DNA of 64,000 bases from Molossus alvarezi (Eukaryota > Chordata > Mammalia > Chiroptera > Molossidae), in NCBI GenBank assembly GCA_037176705.1, contig CM073887.1:27221501-27285500 (forward strand). Reading direction: 5' to 3'. The notes under the pieces were generated by a model, which saw only the letters and a program-made list of their open reading frames with translations, searched no databases and was not told where the DNA came from. Shown piece by piece: positions 1 through 10,079 of this stretch; position 1 is the first letter of the stretch, and each line of letters starts with the position of its first letter. A program made the position numbers and the translations under genes.

Positions 1-835
1 TTCTCTAAGCCATCGGATTTGTAATGGTCCCACTGTTGTGCTGACACATCCCATTTCTGTGTGTTATAAGGGTCAGAATGCATAAATACTCCCTGGGGAG
101 ACACACAGTCCTGATGGAATAGACTTAAAGAGAGAATTGTTCCATTGCTTCAAACTTATAGAATAAAAGATTTCAAGAATGTACGGGTCTCCTGGTCGAC
201 TATTCACACTTTAACCAAAAGCAGTCTTACACCTGAGCTTATAGCTTCAGTGAAACATTTTTTTTAGTGATTTCATTAGTCATGTGGCAGCAAAGTCACG
301 TGAATACGATTCAGTCTTTATTTCTGTCTTTTGCCTAACAAGACTATTCTTAGCAATGGGATTGATAGGACTTAACTGTGAATTTGTACTAGTATTTTGC
401 TTGCCAGAACTCACTGTTCAATAGATTGTTAGTATATAATAAGTGTTTGGATTTAAAGAATGTAGATGATCTCATCCATAATGGAAAAGAAATAAAGAAA
501 AAAAAACTGGTTAAAATTTTTGGCAATAAATACGAATTGATTATAATTTCCCTAAATAATCTTTGCAAAATAAATTGGGGTATAGAGTTCAAGAATTCCT
601 CTTAAAAAAGTAAATATGAGGCTGGGATTTGAAGAAAAGGTGTCAGTACAAGGGGTATACCATGTATTGGGACAAAGAACTGCCATGGACAAACCTGTCT
701 GAGCTCAGTCCTGAGGCAGAAGGCTGGACCTGCTGAGAGTAGAGATCACAGGAGGCCACACTGGTAGGCTTCAGAGTGATACCTTTCAAGGTGATAGAAG
801 AAACAGGCCTTTAATAGGCTTTTTAGACTTCATTT
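1..835. repeat. Unit-start segment of the TRIM60-like array, copy 1
   Basis: From about 400 this stretch aligns by eye with 2516-2970 and 18220-18680, the segment that precedes the promoter in the other units. Shared landmarks are 'aataaatgtttgg', 'gccatggacaaacctg' and 'gaaacaggcctt'. It is more diverged than the other two copies. Bases 1-400 show no gene or repeat that I recognise. No coding potential is supported here. Confidence 0.6.
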
Positions 836-2509
836 TCTTCATCAGCGAAGATGGAATTAAAGGGTATAGAGAAAGTCCAAGGGAATTTCAAAAGTACAAA
901 TGAGATCATGATTATTAACAGCCCTGTGCTGACCTGATTAGAGGAGATCCATCCTCCTCATCAAACAGCACTTCCTTGGGGGGTGAGGGTGTGTGGATCA
1001 GCCCAAGGTTATCTAGAGTCACCAAAGCCGCCTGCGCCCCATCCTCCAGCCAGGACGGAGACCACCAATTCTGAACATCCTCTGACCCCTACCCTGGCGA
1101 GGGAGGAGCCAAAAGTCTTTGATGGGCAAAGTTCTAACACATACCGTGATGCCAACCTGAGCTAAGGGGTGATTAATATCTGATTGTGATAAAGCACCCA
1201 GAGGTTTTGCTCAGAAGGTTCGTGTGGAATCATGTTTTAGAGTGTCACCTGTTAAACTCCTATTGTTTAAAACTAAACTTTCCAAGAGGTTGATCTAAAT
1301 TTATGGGTATACTGAAACCAAACAGAAAGAGAAACTGAATGTTGTTTTCCTTGTTACATGTGTCTCTGAATGAATACGGGATCAATAAACCCATCCCCAA
1401 AGACACAGGTAGTCTGATATCAAATGTGAAATTCAACCCACATAACAACAAGCAGGTGGAAATTTAATGTCTGTCTTGCTCTTCCCTCAGTCTCAAATTG
1501 GGAGATGTGTTGGGTGGTGATCGGAAGAGGAAACGGGGAAGTAGATGATGGATTTAGAGTGGGAAATAAAGAAGACTGGTTTGAAACAACTCTGAAGAAG
1601 AAAATGGATGGAATGGATCGGAGATCTTTGAGATGAAGGGAAAGAGACGACGTTTAAAGGGAGTAGGAGAAACAGCATTGGCTGTAAGACAGCGGAGACA
1701 CACTGACATAGAATTGAAAAGGTAAATATCTAAGGAGAAAATATCGTCTTTAATGAAAGAATATTTTACGCATCCATAATAGGAGAGAGGACATTATAAA
1801 GAACGCAGGTGTAAAAAACCCATGTGCTATAACTAAACTTTTGGCCACTCCTTATCTTAGCCCTATCAACTTCTTCTCTTTCTTTTAATCATCACCAGCG
1901 TGTATGTTTATTGATGTGAGATAGAAAGCAAGAGAGAGAGAGAGAGAGTAGGAGAAAGAAGAAAACATCTATTTAAGAAAGAAACATCGACCGATTGCGT
2001 TCCATAGTCCACGACAGAAGATTACGTGCAAAATCTAGGTATGTGCCCTGAGCAGGAATCAAAGGCATAACCCTTCGGTGTCAGGGCAGACACTGTAACC
2101 ACTGAGCCAAACTGGCCAGGGATGCTAAGTCCTTCTTAAATATGGTCATGATAAGTGGCTTAGTAGACCTACCATGCTCTTCACACAGCAGCAGAAAGAT
2201 TAATGCTGATGGAACTGTGTTTTAAATGGTAATGTTGTTTTGTCCACAGATACCACATACAACATGGTCTCTTCTGGGATTTTGAACACGAGTATCTTCA
2301 TCACTGGGAGCAGTGTGGCATTAAATACAGGAGAGGGTGACAGGAAAACTGGGCAACAGCTGGTGGCCAGGAATCTTCTTGGAAGCTCCTGCAGCCTTCC
2401 ACAGAGACCAAGTACTGAGCAGACCTCAGCTTCTCACTTTTCCTAGCTCCTAGAGGATCACACTGTCTATCTCTTCAGACACCTTCACTGCACAATGGAC
2501 TTTGTGTGA
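836..2509 (+). pseudogene. Dead TRIM60-like unit 1: promoterless, five-codon stub
   Basis: This follows the order of the intact unit at 2970-4870 (upstream region, intron 1, 5' part of exon 2) but is broken in two ways. Relative to the intact unit, the TATA box, exon 1 and the donor are missing: about 330 bp is lost between 'gggcaaagttctaacaca' and 'ccaacctgagctaagg' near 1140. Exon 2 begins after 'tttgtccacag' at about 2250 and runs to the start ATG at 2495. After ATG-GAC-TTT-GTG it meets TGA at 2507-2509, and the sequence switches to the start segment of the next unit. No RING domain remains. Unit 3 (16540-18213) has the same two defects, so they arose before the 15.7-kb duplication. Confidence 0.8.
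1904..2121 (-). repeat. VES-type SINE, antisense, in intron 1 of unit 1
   Basis: The antisense signature is present: a GA-rich middle, then a region with 'gtgccctgagcaggaatc', then 'actgagccaaactggccagg'. The same insertion lies at the matching place in the introns of units 2, 3 and 4, so it is older than the unit duplication. Confidence 0.8.
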
Positions 2510-2990
2510 TCGTTTGCATTTAATAAATGTTTGGAGTTTAAGGAATAAGGACGATGTGAACCATAATTGAAAAGAAATATAAAAAGCAAAAGAAACTGGG
2601 TAAAATATTGGGCAATCAATATGAGTACTAATTTCTCTAATAAGCAATTCTCCCATAATAAATTATGAAACCGAATTTTAGAGTTCAAAGAATCCTTCTC
2701 AGTGAAAGTAACAACCAGGCTGGGATGTGAAGAAAGAATGCCAGTACCAGGGGTAAACGCTGGATTTGGGGCGAGGGGCTGCCATGGACAAACCTGCCTG
2801 TGCAGGAGTCCTGGGGCAGACGGGGGATGTCCTGAGAGTGGACGGAGGGGAGGACCGCCCAGGGCTGGAGACCACAGGAGGCCGAGACTGGTGGGCTCAG
2901 AGTTACACATGCCCAGGTGAGGAAAGAAACAGGCCTTCCTTAGCCTTTCAGACTTCATTTCCTTCATCAGCAAAGATGGGATTAAAGGGT
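2510..2990. repeat. Unit-start segment of the TRIM60-like array, copy 2
   Basis: It aligns nearly base for base with 18214-18700 and more weakly with 400-860. Overlapping open frames on both strands here (such as a 162-codon frame on -) do not resemble a known protein. They are best read as chance frames in a GC-richer stretch. Confidence 0.75.
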
Positions 2991-3129
2991 ACTGAGAAAG
3001 TCAAGGGGGGATCACAAATGAGATCATGCATACGAACTGTCCTCTGCTGACCTGATTAAATTAGAGGAGATCCATGGTCCTCATCAACCGCCACGTCTGG
3101 ACAACCACTAATCCCGACCCTGGTGAGGG

Positions 3130-3294
3130 CGGAGCCAGAAGCCATCCCTGAGCAGAGCCCTAATAGCTCCGCCCTTCTAGAAGTATATATAAAGCAGGGT
3201 CACAACAGTAACTCCACTACTGGTACAAGACTGCCTTCGGAGACCCTTCCTGGAGGCTCACTTCACAGACTCGCCCATAGAAAGCTGGTACCAG
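3130..3294 (+). promoter_or_regulatory. TRIM60-like gene 1: TATA promoter and noncoding exon 1
   Basis: A TATA box (TATATATAAA) lies at 3184-3193, so transcription probably starts near 3214. The following 80 bases end in 'ggtaccag|gtgagc', a good splice donor at 3295. Exon 1 has no useful ATG and is 5' UTR, matching the known design of TRIM60/TRIM75 genes, in which the coding region sits in one downstream exon. The same TATA box and exon recur at 18888-18998 and, more diverged, at 53213-53323. A related arrangement is seen on the minus strand near 43.07 kb. The start site itself is inferred. Confidence 0.65.
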
Positions 3295-4261
3295 GTGAGC
3301 TGGGAATCCAGAGGAAGGGGGCGGGGCCTGCGTGCACTGAGGGAGCGCTGGTTTGCTTAGTGGCTAATCTAGCAGGTGTGGTCCCCACAGGCAAGCAGGT
3401 CCTAACTTGCATTCAGGTTATTTTAAGATGCACACTTTTACAGTTGATCGGGTCCCTATGTGAGCCTGTCCTAACTCACCTAAATACTTGCTAAAACTGC
3501 AGAAGCCATGATCCCAACCTGAGCTAAGGGGTGATTAACATCTGTGTGTGAGAAAGCACCCAGAGGCGTTGGTCAGAAGGCTCGCGTGGAATAGCTTTCC
3601 AGAGTGTCTCATGTGTGTTGTGTTAATTTCTTATTGTTGAAATCCAGAGGTTCCAAGAAATTGATCTAAATTTCTGTGTATACTGACACCCAACGGAAAG
3701 AGAAACTGAGTGTTGTTTTTCTTGTTCCATGTGTCTCTGAATAAACAGAGAATCAAAAACCCATCCCCAATGACACAGGTAGTCTGAAATCAAACCTGGA
3801 ATCCAACCCCCATAAGAACAAGCAGATGGCACGTCACTGCCTGCCTTGGTCTCTGCTCATTCCGGCACTGGGAGATTTGCTGGGTGGGGATGGGAAGTGG
3901 GGACAGAGAAGCAGACATGGATTTGGAGTGGGGGAGAAAGAGGGCCGATTTGAAACAACTCTGAGGAGGACAATGGATGGAGTGGATCTGAGAACTGTGA
4001 GATGAAGGGAAAGAGACGAGGTTTAAAGGGAGTAGGAGAAACTGGTTTGGCTGTAAGACAGCAGAGACACATTTAACATTTCAAAGGTAAGTATCTAAGG
4101 AAAAATATCTTTTATCAATCAAAGAATATTTTATGCATCCATAGTAGGAGGGAGAATATTATAAAGAACCCAGGAGTAAAAAACCCAAGTGCTATAACTG
4201 TAAACGTTTGGCCCCTCCTCATCTATAGTCCTGTCACCTTCCTCCGTTTTCTTTACCCCTC

Positions 4262-4484
4262 ACCAGAGTGTGTGTTTATTGATTTGAGAGAGACCGGGAA
4301 AGTGAGAGAGTGAGTAGGAGAAAGAAAGAAAATATCCATGTGAGAGAAACAGCGATTGATTGCCTGCTATACTCCCTGACAGGAGATTGACCCAAAACCT
4401 AGGTATGTGTCCTGAATCAAAGGCATGACCCTTCGGTGTGAGGGCAGACACTGTAACCCATCTGAACCAAACGGGCCAGAGACG
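4262..4484 (-). repeat. VES-type SINE, antisense, in intron 1 of gene 1
   Basis: Same insertion as 1904-2121, 17601-17822 and 19961-20183. It carries 'tttattgatttgagagaga' at one end and 'aaacgggccagag' at the other. Confidence 0.75.
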
Positions 4485-4603
4485 CTAACTCCTTATGTAT
4501 GGTCCTAAGTAATTTTGTTGACCTTATATGTTCTTCATACAGAGCAAGAAGGATTAATGCTGATAGAACTGTCCTTTAAATGGTAATGTTGTTTTGTGCA
4601 CAG

Positions 4604-4854
4604 ATACCACATATGACTTGGACTCTGCTGGGTTTTTTACCACGAATATCTTCCTCACTGCGAAGAGTGTGGCATTAAATACAGGAGAGGGTGACAAGAA
4701 CACTGGACATCATCTGGTGGCCGGGACTCTTCTTAGAAGCTCCTACAGCCTTAAACAGAGACCAAGGACTGAGCAGACCTCAGCTTCTCTCTTTTCCTAG
4801 CTCCTGGGAAACACTGACTGAAGAGTCTCTGCAGACAGACAGCTTCACGGCACA
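4604..4854 (+). other. 5' UTR part of exon 2, with a short upstream ORF
   Basis: The acceptor 'gttttgtgcacag|ataccac' ends at 4603. The leader runs 251 bases to the CDS start. It contains an upstream ATG at 4613 opening a 21-codon frame that stops at 4676-4678. The same ATG is kept in the 20.3-kb copy and in the 58.2-kb gene (58217), where it stops after eight codons (58243). Confidence 0.6.
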
Positions 4855-6231
4855 ATGGACATTGTGGCCTCCCTGGCTGAGCTCCAAGCAGAGGCCAGCT
4901 GCCCCGTCTGCCTGGATTACCTCACAGACCCAGTGACCATTGAGTGTGGGCACAACGTCTGTGGCTCCTGCATCCACCAGCGGTGGGAAGGTCTACAGGA
5001 CATCTTCCCCTGTCCTGTCTGCCTCCACCACTGCCCTGACAGGGACTTCAGGAGGAACCCCCAGCTACGTCACATGACTGATATGGTTAAGCAGATTCCC
5101 ACCATGAGAAAAAAGAGGAAAAGGCAAGAGAATCCCCTGTGTGAGCAGCACCAAGAGGATCTGATCCTGTTCTGTGAGAAGGACCTGGAGCTGTTGTGTC
5201 CTCAGTGCATGGACTCCTGCGACCACAGGGGTCACCCCCTGATGCCCATTGAGGAAGCTGCAGCCAGTCACAGGAGGAAGCTCAAAAGCTACCTGGGGCC
5301 CCTGAGAGAGCAGATGGAAGATACTGAAAAGGGGTTGGAAATGCAAATCTCGAAAGGTTTTGATTTGAGATGGAAGATGGAAAATCGAAGGAGTGAATTA
5401 TATTCTGAAGCTGGACTATTTAAGTATTTGTTAGAAAAGGAGCAAGATGAAATTCATATGAGTTTGGTAGCTGAAGAGAAAGGTATTCAGGAAAATGTAA
5501 TTGAAGGAAAAACTCAAATATCGAACCACAGTTCCATATTAATTAATCTCCTGAGTGAAATTATCAGTAAGGGTTTGCAGACAGACCTGGATTTACTCAC
5601 AGGTATTGAAAGTATACATAACAGGTATGAGAACCTAGAGACCCCAGCAGTCTTCTCCTATGAATTAAAGAGGGTGAGTTTCACTCTCCCCCCACACTAT
5701 TTTGGCCTGCATAAAATGATGAGCACATTTCAGGTAGATTTGTCACTGGATCCTGAAACTGCCCATCCAAGTCTCATTATCTCCAGAGATGGAAAGAGTG
5801 TGACATATAGCACAGTAGATGGTCTTCATGATCACCAGGCCTTTACTCGTTACCCAGCTGTCCTGAGCTCCGAGGGCTTTGCTGCTGGCAGGCATTTATG
5901 GCAGGTGGAAATAGGAGGCCTAGGTGCATGGTCCTTAGGTGTGTGTAAAGAATCTTTCCCGAGAAATGCTCTTATGTCACCAACCCCAAGAAATGGCTGC
6001 TGGCAAATTGAGCTTCTGACTCGTACATTTGGCTCCCAGGAATTAGAAAACACTAGACATATTGGCATTTTTCTGGACTATGAGTTGGGAGAAGTTTCAT
6101 TTTATGATTTAAAGAATCGATCACATTTGTATACGTTCAGTGACAGTTTTGCAGAAAAACTTATGCCTTATTTCTCTAGTGCACCTTCTTCAAAGTCACT
6201 TACAATGAGGATAGTCAGAGAAGAATGCTGA
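4855..6231 (+). CDS. TRIM60: TRIM60-like E3 ubiquitin ligase, intact (gene 1)
   Basis: Single-exon CDS of 458 codons. The start ATG has A at -3 and G at +4 and matches all sister copies. Domains: a C3HC4 RING with ligands C16, C19, C31, H33, C36, C39, C53, C56; a basic patch at 86-90 (KKRKR); B-box 2 at about 96-127 with all ligands (C96, H99, C107, D110, C115, C118, H124, H127); a predicted coiled coil at about 130-250; PRY-SPRY from about 292 with LDPETAHPSL, a GRHLWQVE-like motif and a GIFLDYELGEVSFY-like core. This is the full plan of a class IV TRIM, close to the usual 470 residues. Such proteins transfer ubiquitin through the RING and choose targets through SPRY; the substrate here is unknown. 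The 'FRRNPQL' stretch after the RING favours TRIM60 over TRIM75. An AATAAA follows at 6293. Orthology to human TRIM60, rather than a lineage-specific paralog, is not proven. Confidence 0.9.
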   Translation: MDIVASLAELQAEASCPVCLDYLTDPVTIECGHNVCGSCIHQRWEGLQDIFPCPVCLHHCPDRDFRRNPQLRHMTDMVKQIPTMRKKRKRQENPLCEQHQEDLILFCEKDLELLCPQCMDSCDHRGHPLMPIEEAAASHRRKLKSYLGPLREQMEDTEKGLEMQISKGFDLRWKMENRRSELYSEAGLFKYLLEKEQDEIHMSLVAEEKGIQENVIEGKTQISNHSSILINLLSEIISKGLQTDLDLLTGIESIHNRYENLETPAVFSYELKRVSFTLPPHYFGLHKMMSTFQVDLSLDPETAHPSLIISRDGKSVTYSTVDGLHDHQAFTRYPAVLSSEGFAAGRHLWQVEIGGLGAWSLGVCKESFPRNALMSPTPRNGCWQIELLTRTFGSQELENTRHIGIFLDYELGEVSFYDLKNRSHLYTFSDSFAEKLMPYFSSAPSSKSLTMRIVREEC

Positions 6232-6292
6232 AGCACCTTGTAAACTATTCTGTGTGTTGTGCTTTCTTCCTATGTTAACAGAGTGTACTTGT

Positions 6293-6298
6293 AATAAA
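6293..6298 (+). terminator. Polyadenylation signal of gene 1
   Basis: AATAAA lies 62 bases after the stop codon. It is conserved in the duplicated copy at 21973-21978. The transcript probably ends near 6315. Confidence 0.7.
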
Positions 6299-6358
6299 AA
6301 TTCAAGTTTATTTTTGATGTTTGCTGATGTATTTTTTTTTACAAAATACGTTTTTATT

Positions 6359-7015
6359 GCCCTTGCCTGTTTGTCTCAGGGGTTGGAGCGTCCACCTGTG
6401 GACCAAGGGGTCCTGGGTTTGATTCCAGGTCAATGACACGTACGTGATACCTCGGTTCTCGAACGCCTCGGTTTTCGACCAAATCGGTATTCGACCAGGA
6501 GATTCGAGAAACTTTTGTCTCGGAATCCGAACAAATATTTGGAACTCGAACTTCCGAGATGAGCCGAGTTGAGCCGAATGGCGTTCATTCGGCCCAGCGC
6601 GCCTTGCTTGCGTCATCAGTGTGCGTGCAGAGAGAGTCACGCTTTGTGGAGAGAGTCACGCTTTACCCTGAATTTAACCCTTAGACATACTGTACACTTT
6701 TATTTCTTGTTGAGACTTATGTTTTTCTACATATTATATACAAATTAAGCCAGTAAATAGGCATTTTCTGGGGCTTGGAACGAATTAATCCAGTTTCCAT
6801 TATTTCCTATTGGTTTCATTGCTTCGGTTCTCGAACAATTTGGTTCTCGACAGTCCTCCTGGAACGAATTATGTTCGAGAACCGAGGTATCACTGGTACC
6901 TGCATTTCAGGTTTGATCGTCGATCCCAGTCAAGCTGGTGCACATTGACGTTTCTCTCTCTTTCTCTCCCTTCCTCCCCTGCCATCTTACAATGAATAGT
7001 AAAATATTCTTGAGT
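6359..7015 (+). repeat. VES SINE split by a DNA transposon
   Basis: The head reads 'gcccttgcctgtttgtctc' and the tail 'cttgagtgagagttaac'. The duplicate at 22038-22245 carries the same SINE without the insertion found here at 6443-6895. Confidence 0.75.
6443..6895. mobile_element. Non-autonomous Tc1/mariner-superfamily (pogo/Tigger-like) element
   Basis: The ends are inverted repeats: 'gatacctcggttctcgaac' on the left and its complement 'gttcgagaaccgaggtatc' on the right, flanked by GTA (TA-type target duplication). The interior (453 bp) has further TCGG-rich subterminal repeats and no transposase frame. The uninterrupted site is visible in the duplicate near 22120, so this element inserted after the 15.7-kb duplication. 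Assignment to Tigger rather than another TA-targeting family rests on the end motif and target site only. Confidence 0.75.
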
Positions 7016-7046
7016 GAGAGTTAACAATAAATACATTTAAAAAGTG

Positions 7047-7205
7047 TTTTTATTGATATTTAGAGACAGGGAGAGGTAGAGAGACAAACATCGATCGGCT
7101 GCTTGCAGTATCTATACTTAGTGGGTATCAAACCCCTAACTTGGGTATAACCTAGGTATGTGCCCTGACCGGGAATTGAACTGGTGACTTTTCGGTGGAT
7201 AGGCT
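7047..7205 (-). repeat. VES-type SINE, antisense, partial
   Basis: It runs from 'tttattgatatttagagac' to 'gtgccctgaccgggaattg'. It is also present in the duplicate at about 22268-22430. Confidence 0.7.
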
Positions 7206-7620
7206 GACACTCAGAGAACAGGCCCACACGGCTCAGGCCTATGCTGACGACTTTTAACCCTCACTCCTCTGTCTTCAGCCTTTGTCCCACATCTGATCAA
7301 GCCCTTAGGACAGGCTGAGTGCTCCTTCCCAGGCTGAGGGGCAGTTCTAATCCAGACCCTGCCTGCAGAGGAACTGTCCCCTGAGAGCCCCCTCCACCCA
7401 CCAAGTCCCCAAGCTAGTTGTTTTTCTCCCTTCTCTCCCGCTGGTTTGGGACCTGTACCTACCCCGCTCTCCACATAAAGCCTCGTGAAGTGAGCAATAC
7501 GCCATTTCATACCCCCTTGGTGTGTGTTTGTGGTGGTGATAAGGTTGACACCAGAAGCAAACTGAGTGGATTGGGTTTAGCCTCTGTGGTGTGAACATAA
7601 CAGTATTGCTTAGAATGTCA
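7206..7620. other. Duplicated unassigned sequence downstream of gene 1
   Basis: GC-rich stretch shared with 22430-22850. I recognise no gene, and its open frames (for example 99 codons on -) are not preserved between the two copies. Confidence 0.5.
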
Positions 7621-7649
7621 CATGATCCCAGGTTATTTTATTTTTAAAA

Positions 7650-7865
7650 AATTTTTTTCTTTATTGATTTTTAAAGAGAAAGGAAGGGGGGAGAGAGAGA
7701 GAGAGAGAGAAACATCTGTGAGAGCGAACATTGATTGTGTGCCTCCTGCCTGCCCTCCACCAGAGATTTGGCCCATAACCTGGGCATGTGCCCTGACGGC
7801 TAATCGAACCGGCGACCTCTTGGTGCAGGGTCGACACTCAACCACTGAGCCATACTGACCAGGCT
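7650..7865 (-). repeat. VES-type SINE, antisense
   Basis: Starts in a T/A-rich tail, has a (GA)n stretch, then 'gtgccctgacggctaatcg' and 'gagccatactgaccaggc'. It is absent from the duplicate near 22.85 kb, where an L1 end sits instead. Confidence 0.75.
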
Positions 7866-7884
7866 ATTTTATTGTATTAAAAAA

Positions 7885-8410
7885 AAAAGATGTGTTTTCA
7901 TGATCTCACTTATTTGTGGAATATAATGAACATAACAGTGTGAGAAATTGGGTAGACCCAGAGACGTGGAAGTAAGGTACAGTCTGACAACCTTCAGAAG
8001 AGGGGGTGGTGGGGGAGGGAAGAGATAAACCACAGAACTTATATGCATGTACCCATAACCGTTGGACACAGAAACAAAGTCGGGTATGCAGTAGAGGGGA
8101 TGGGGAGGAGGGTGTCAATGGGGAAAAAAAAGGAGAAACATCTGTAACAAAAATAAATTAATGAAAAATTTATAAAACTAAATGTGTTTTTATTGTTTTG
8201 GGTTTTTTTAAATGGAAGGGAGAAATAGAAATATCAATGTGAGGGTGTGGGAGGGGTGGGAAGAGATAAGTCAAAGAACTTACACGCATATAAGCACAAT
8301 CAATCCACAGGGACAATAGGCTGGGGAAGACAGGAGGGGGGGGTGGGAGCTTGAAAGAAGGGTCCATGGGGTAAAATGGGGGCATCTGTAATACTTTCTA
8401 CAATAAAAAA
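7885..8410 (+). repeat. Two fragments of a bat L1/HAL1-type 3' end
   Basis: Both fragments carry the pattern seen at the 3' end of the HAL1-like element at 38646-41068: 'gggaagagataa', 'acttatatgcat', then 'catctgtaa' and an A-rich tail. Confidence 0.6.
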
Positions 8411-8416
8411 AAAATA

Positions 8417-8640
8417 GTCCAGCTGGTGTAGCTCAATGATTGAGCATTGACCCATGCACCAAGAGGACTCCAGTTTGATTCCCGGTCAGGACATATGCCC
8501 AGGTTGTGGGCCAAATCCCCAGTGGGGAACATGCAGGAGGCAGCCGATCAATGTTCTCCCTCATCAATGTTTCTATCTCTATGTACCTCTCCTTTCTTGT
8601 CTCTCTAAACCAATAAAGTAAAAAAAAAAAAAAAAAAAAT
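8417..8640 (+). repeat. VES-type SINE, sense
   Basis: It has a head with 'ggtgtagctcaatgattgag', a B-box-like 'agtttgattcccggtcagg' and an A-rich tail. Confidence 0.75.
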
Positions 8641-8659
8641 TAAAAAGGTAAAAAAAACC

Positions 8660-8817
8660 CAAAAAACATTGATTTGGGAAACACCGATCAGCTGCCTCCT
8701 GCACACCCCTACTGGAGATTGAGCCTGAAACCCAGGCATGTTCTCTGACTGGGATTCAAACCGGGACTTCTCAGTCCAAGGGACAATGCTCAATCCACCG
8801 AGTCACTCTGGTTAGGC
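8660..8817 (-). repeat. VES-type SINE, antisense, partial
   Basis: It ends in 'ccgagtcactctggttaggc', a diverged SINE head read backwards. Confidence 0.65.
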
Positions 8818-8819
8818 CA

Positions 8820-9560
8820 AGTGTATTTGTATTTTTATTTTTCAAATTACAAGAGAACATTTATTTAGTAAATCATTAAGGTAGAAGAAGTAATTTAGAG
8901 AAGAAATGAGATTAGGAAACAAGTTATGGAGGCAAAGGAAGGGCCCTTGGAGTTTGGAAGTGAGGAAGCTCAAGGTGATGCACCAGAGGGGAGGTGGGGA
9001 GGGTGAAGGGAGAGGGGAGAGGAATGGCACCCCTGTGCCCCCAATGCAGTGTCCTGGGTCCTAAGGGCTTTCAGGGTGGAGTTTAGGGCAGGTCCCAAGG
9101 GAAGATCTCAATAAAATATTCAGCAGCTTGCCAGGTGTGTCCTTTCAGGTTCTAGATCTCCCCTGATTGATTGGCTGGAGCCAGGGCTGGGGTGATTCTA
9201 TGCAGCTGGGCCTGAAGTCAGCTGTGGTGTTGCTTGACTGGTTTTACAGCTTTTCTGGGCCTAGACCAGCCCACAGCCCTTACCCTGCTCCTGTCTTATT
9301 GAACTGCCTTCCCCAAAGGAACCCCTTGTACTATGTGAGGACATCCTGCATAGGAGGGGTGGCCTGTCCCCTCACATGGTCACAGTTTAATTCCTGGGAT
9401 TTTCTGTTCACAGGAAGCATGGTGTATTTGTGCTTGTTTTCTAACTGCCATAAGACAGGGCGCTTTATCCTTCATTTTCTGAAAGTATTTATAACATTTT
9501 ATTTGTGAGTCCCCTTTTCACCTGGGAAAGGCATGCAAATCTATGACAAATTCTTTGCAA
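8820..9560. other. No gene recognised
   Basis: Mixed AT-rich then GC-richer sequence containing a 113-codon frame at 9167-9508 on +. That frame shows no recognisable domain. The stretch may be an old LTR or other repeat, but I cannot name it. Confidence 0.4.
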
Positions 9561-9569
9561 TTATACTAT

Positions 9570-10078
9570 TTACACATTTTTAGAGAGAGAGGCCCAGGAG
9601 AGAGAGAGAAACATTAATGAGAGAGAACACTGATTGGCCACCTCCTGCATGCCCCCCACTGGGGATCAGGACCACAACCTGGGCATGTGCCCTGACCGGG
9701 ATTCCATAAAAGTATTACATCACTGGTCCTCCCACAAATATCTGCCACAAATCACTCTCTCTCTCTCTCTCTTTTTTTACATTGAGGTGACACTGACTAT
9801 TTAAAAACAATACATGAAATAGATCTACATAGAAAACATGAAAAATATCTCCAGATATACTTAAAAAATTTTTTTAAATTGATTTTAGAGAAAGACGAAG
9901 GGAGAGGTAGAGAGAGAAATATCGATGTGAGAGAGAAACATGGACCAGTTGCCTCCCGTATGCCCACTGACTGTGGATCAACCCACAACTTGGGTAGGTG
10001 CCCTGACCAGGAATCGAACCTGAGACCATTTGGTGCATGGGATGACCCGGAATGAACTGAGCCACACTGGCCAGGACC
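9570..10078 (-). repeat. Two antisense VES-type SINEs
   Basis: A partial copy (about 9570-9705, ending 'gtgccctgaccgggattcc') is followed by a fuller one (about 9870-10078, ending 'gagccacactggccagg'). Confidence 0.7.
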
Positions 10079-10079
10079 A

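Noticed and set aside
2485..2973. 162-codon minus-strand frame, partly repeated at 18261-18677
   Set aside because: It reads the antisense of the duplicated unit-start segment. It has no known domain, and the two copies end differently, so it is best seen as a chance frame.
4855..6231. Calling gene 1 a TRIM5-type or TRIM43/64-type gene
   Set aside because: The single coding exon, the FRRNPQL stretch and the neighbourhood with TRIM75 and a TMEM192-like exon fit TRIM60. Formal phylogeny was not possible here.
7885..8410. Possible gene from the repeated short frames near 8 kb
   Set aside because: The sequence matches the 3' end of the HAL1-like elements in the same window.
9167..9508. 113-codon plus-strand frame
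   Set aside because: No domain, and the region looks like old repeat sequence.
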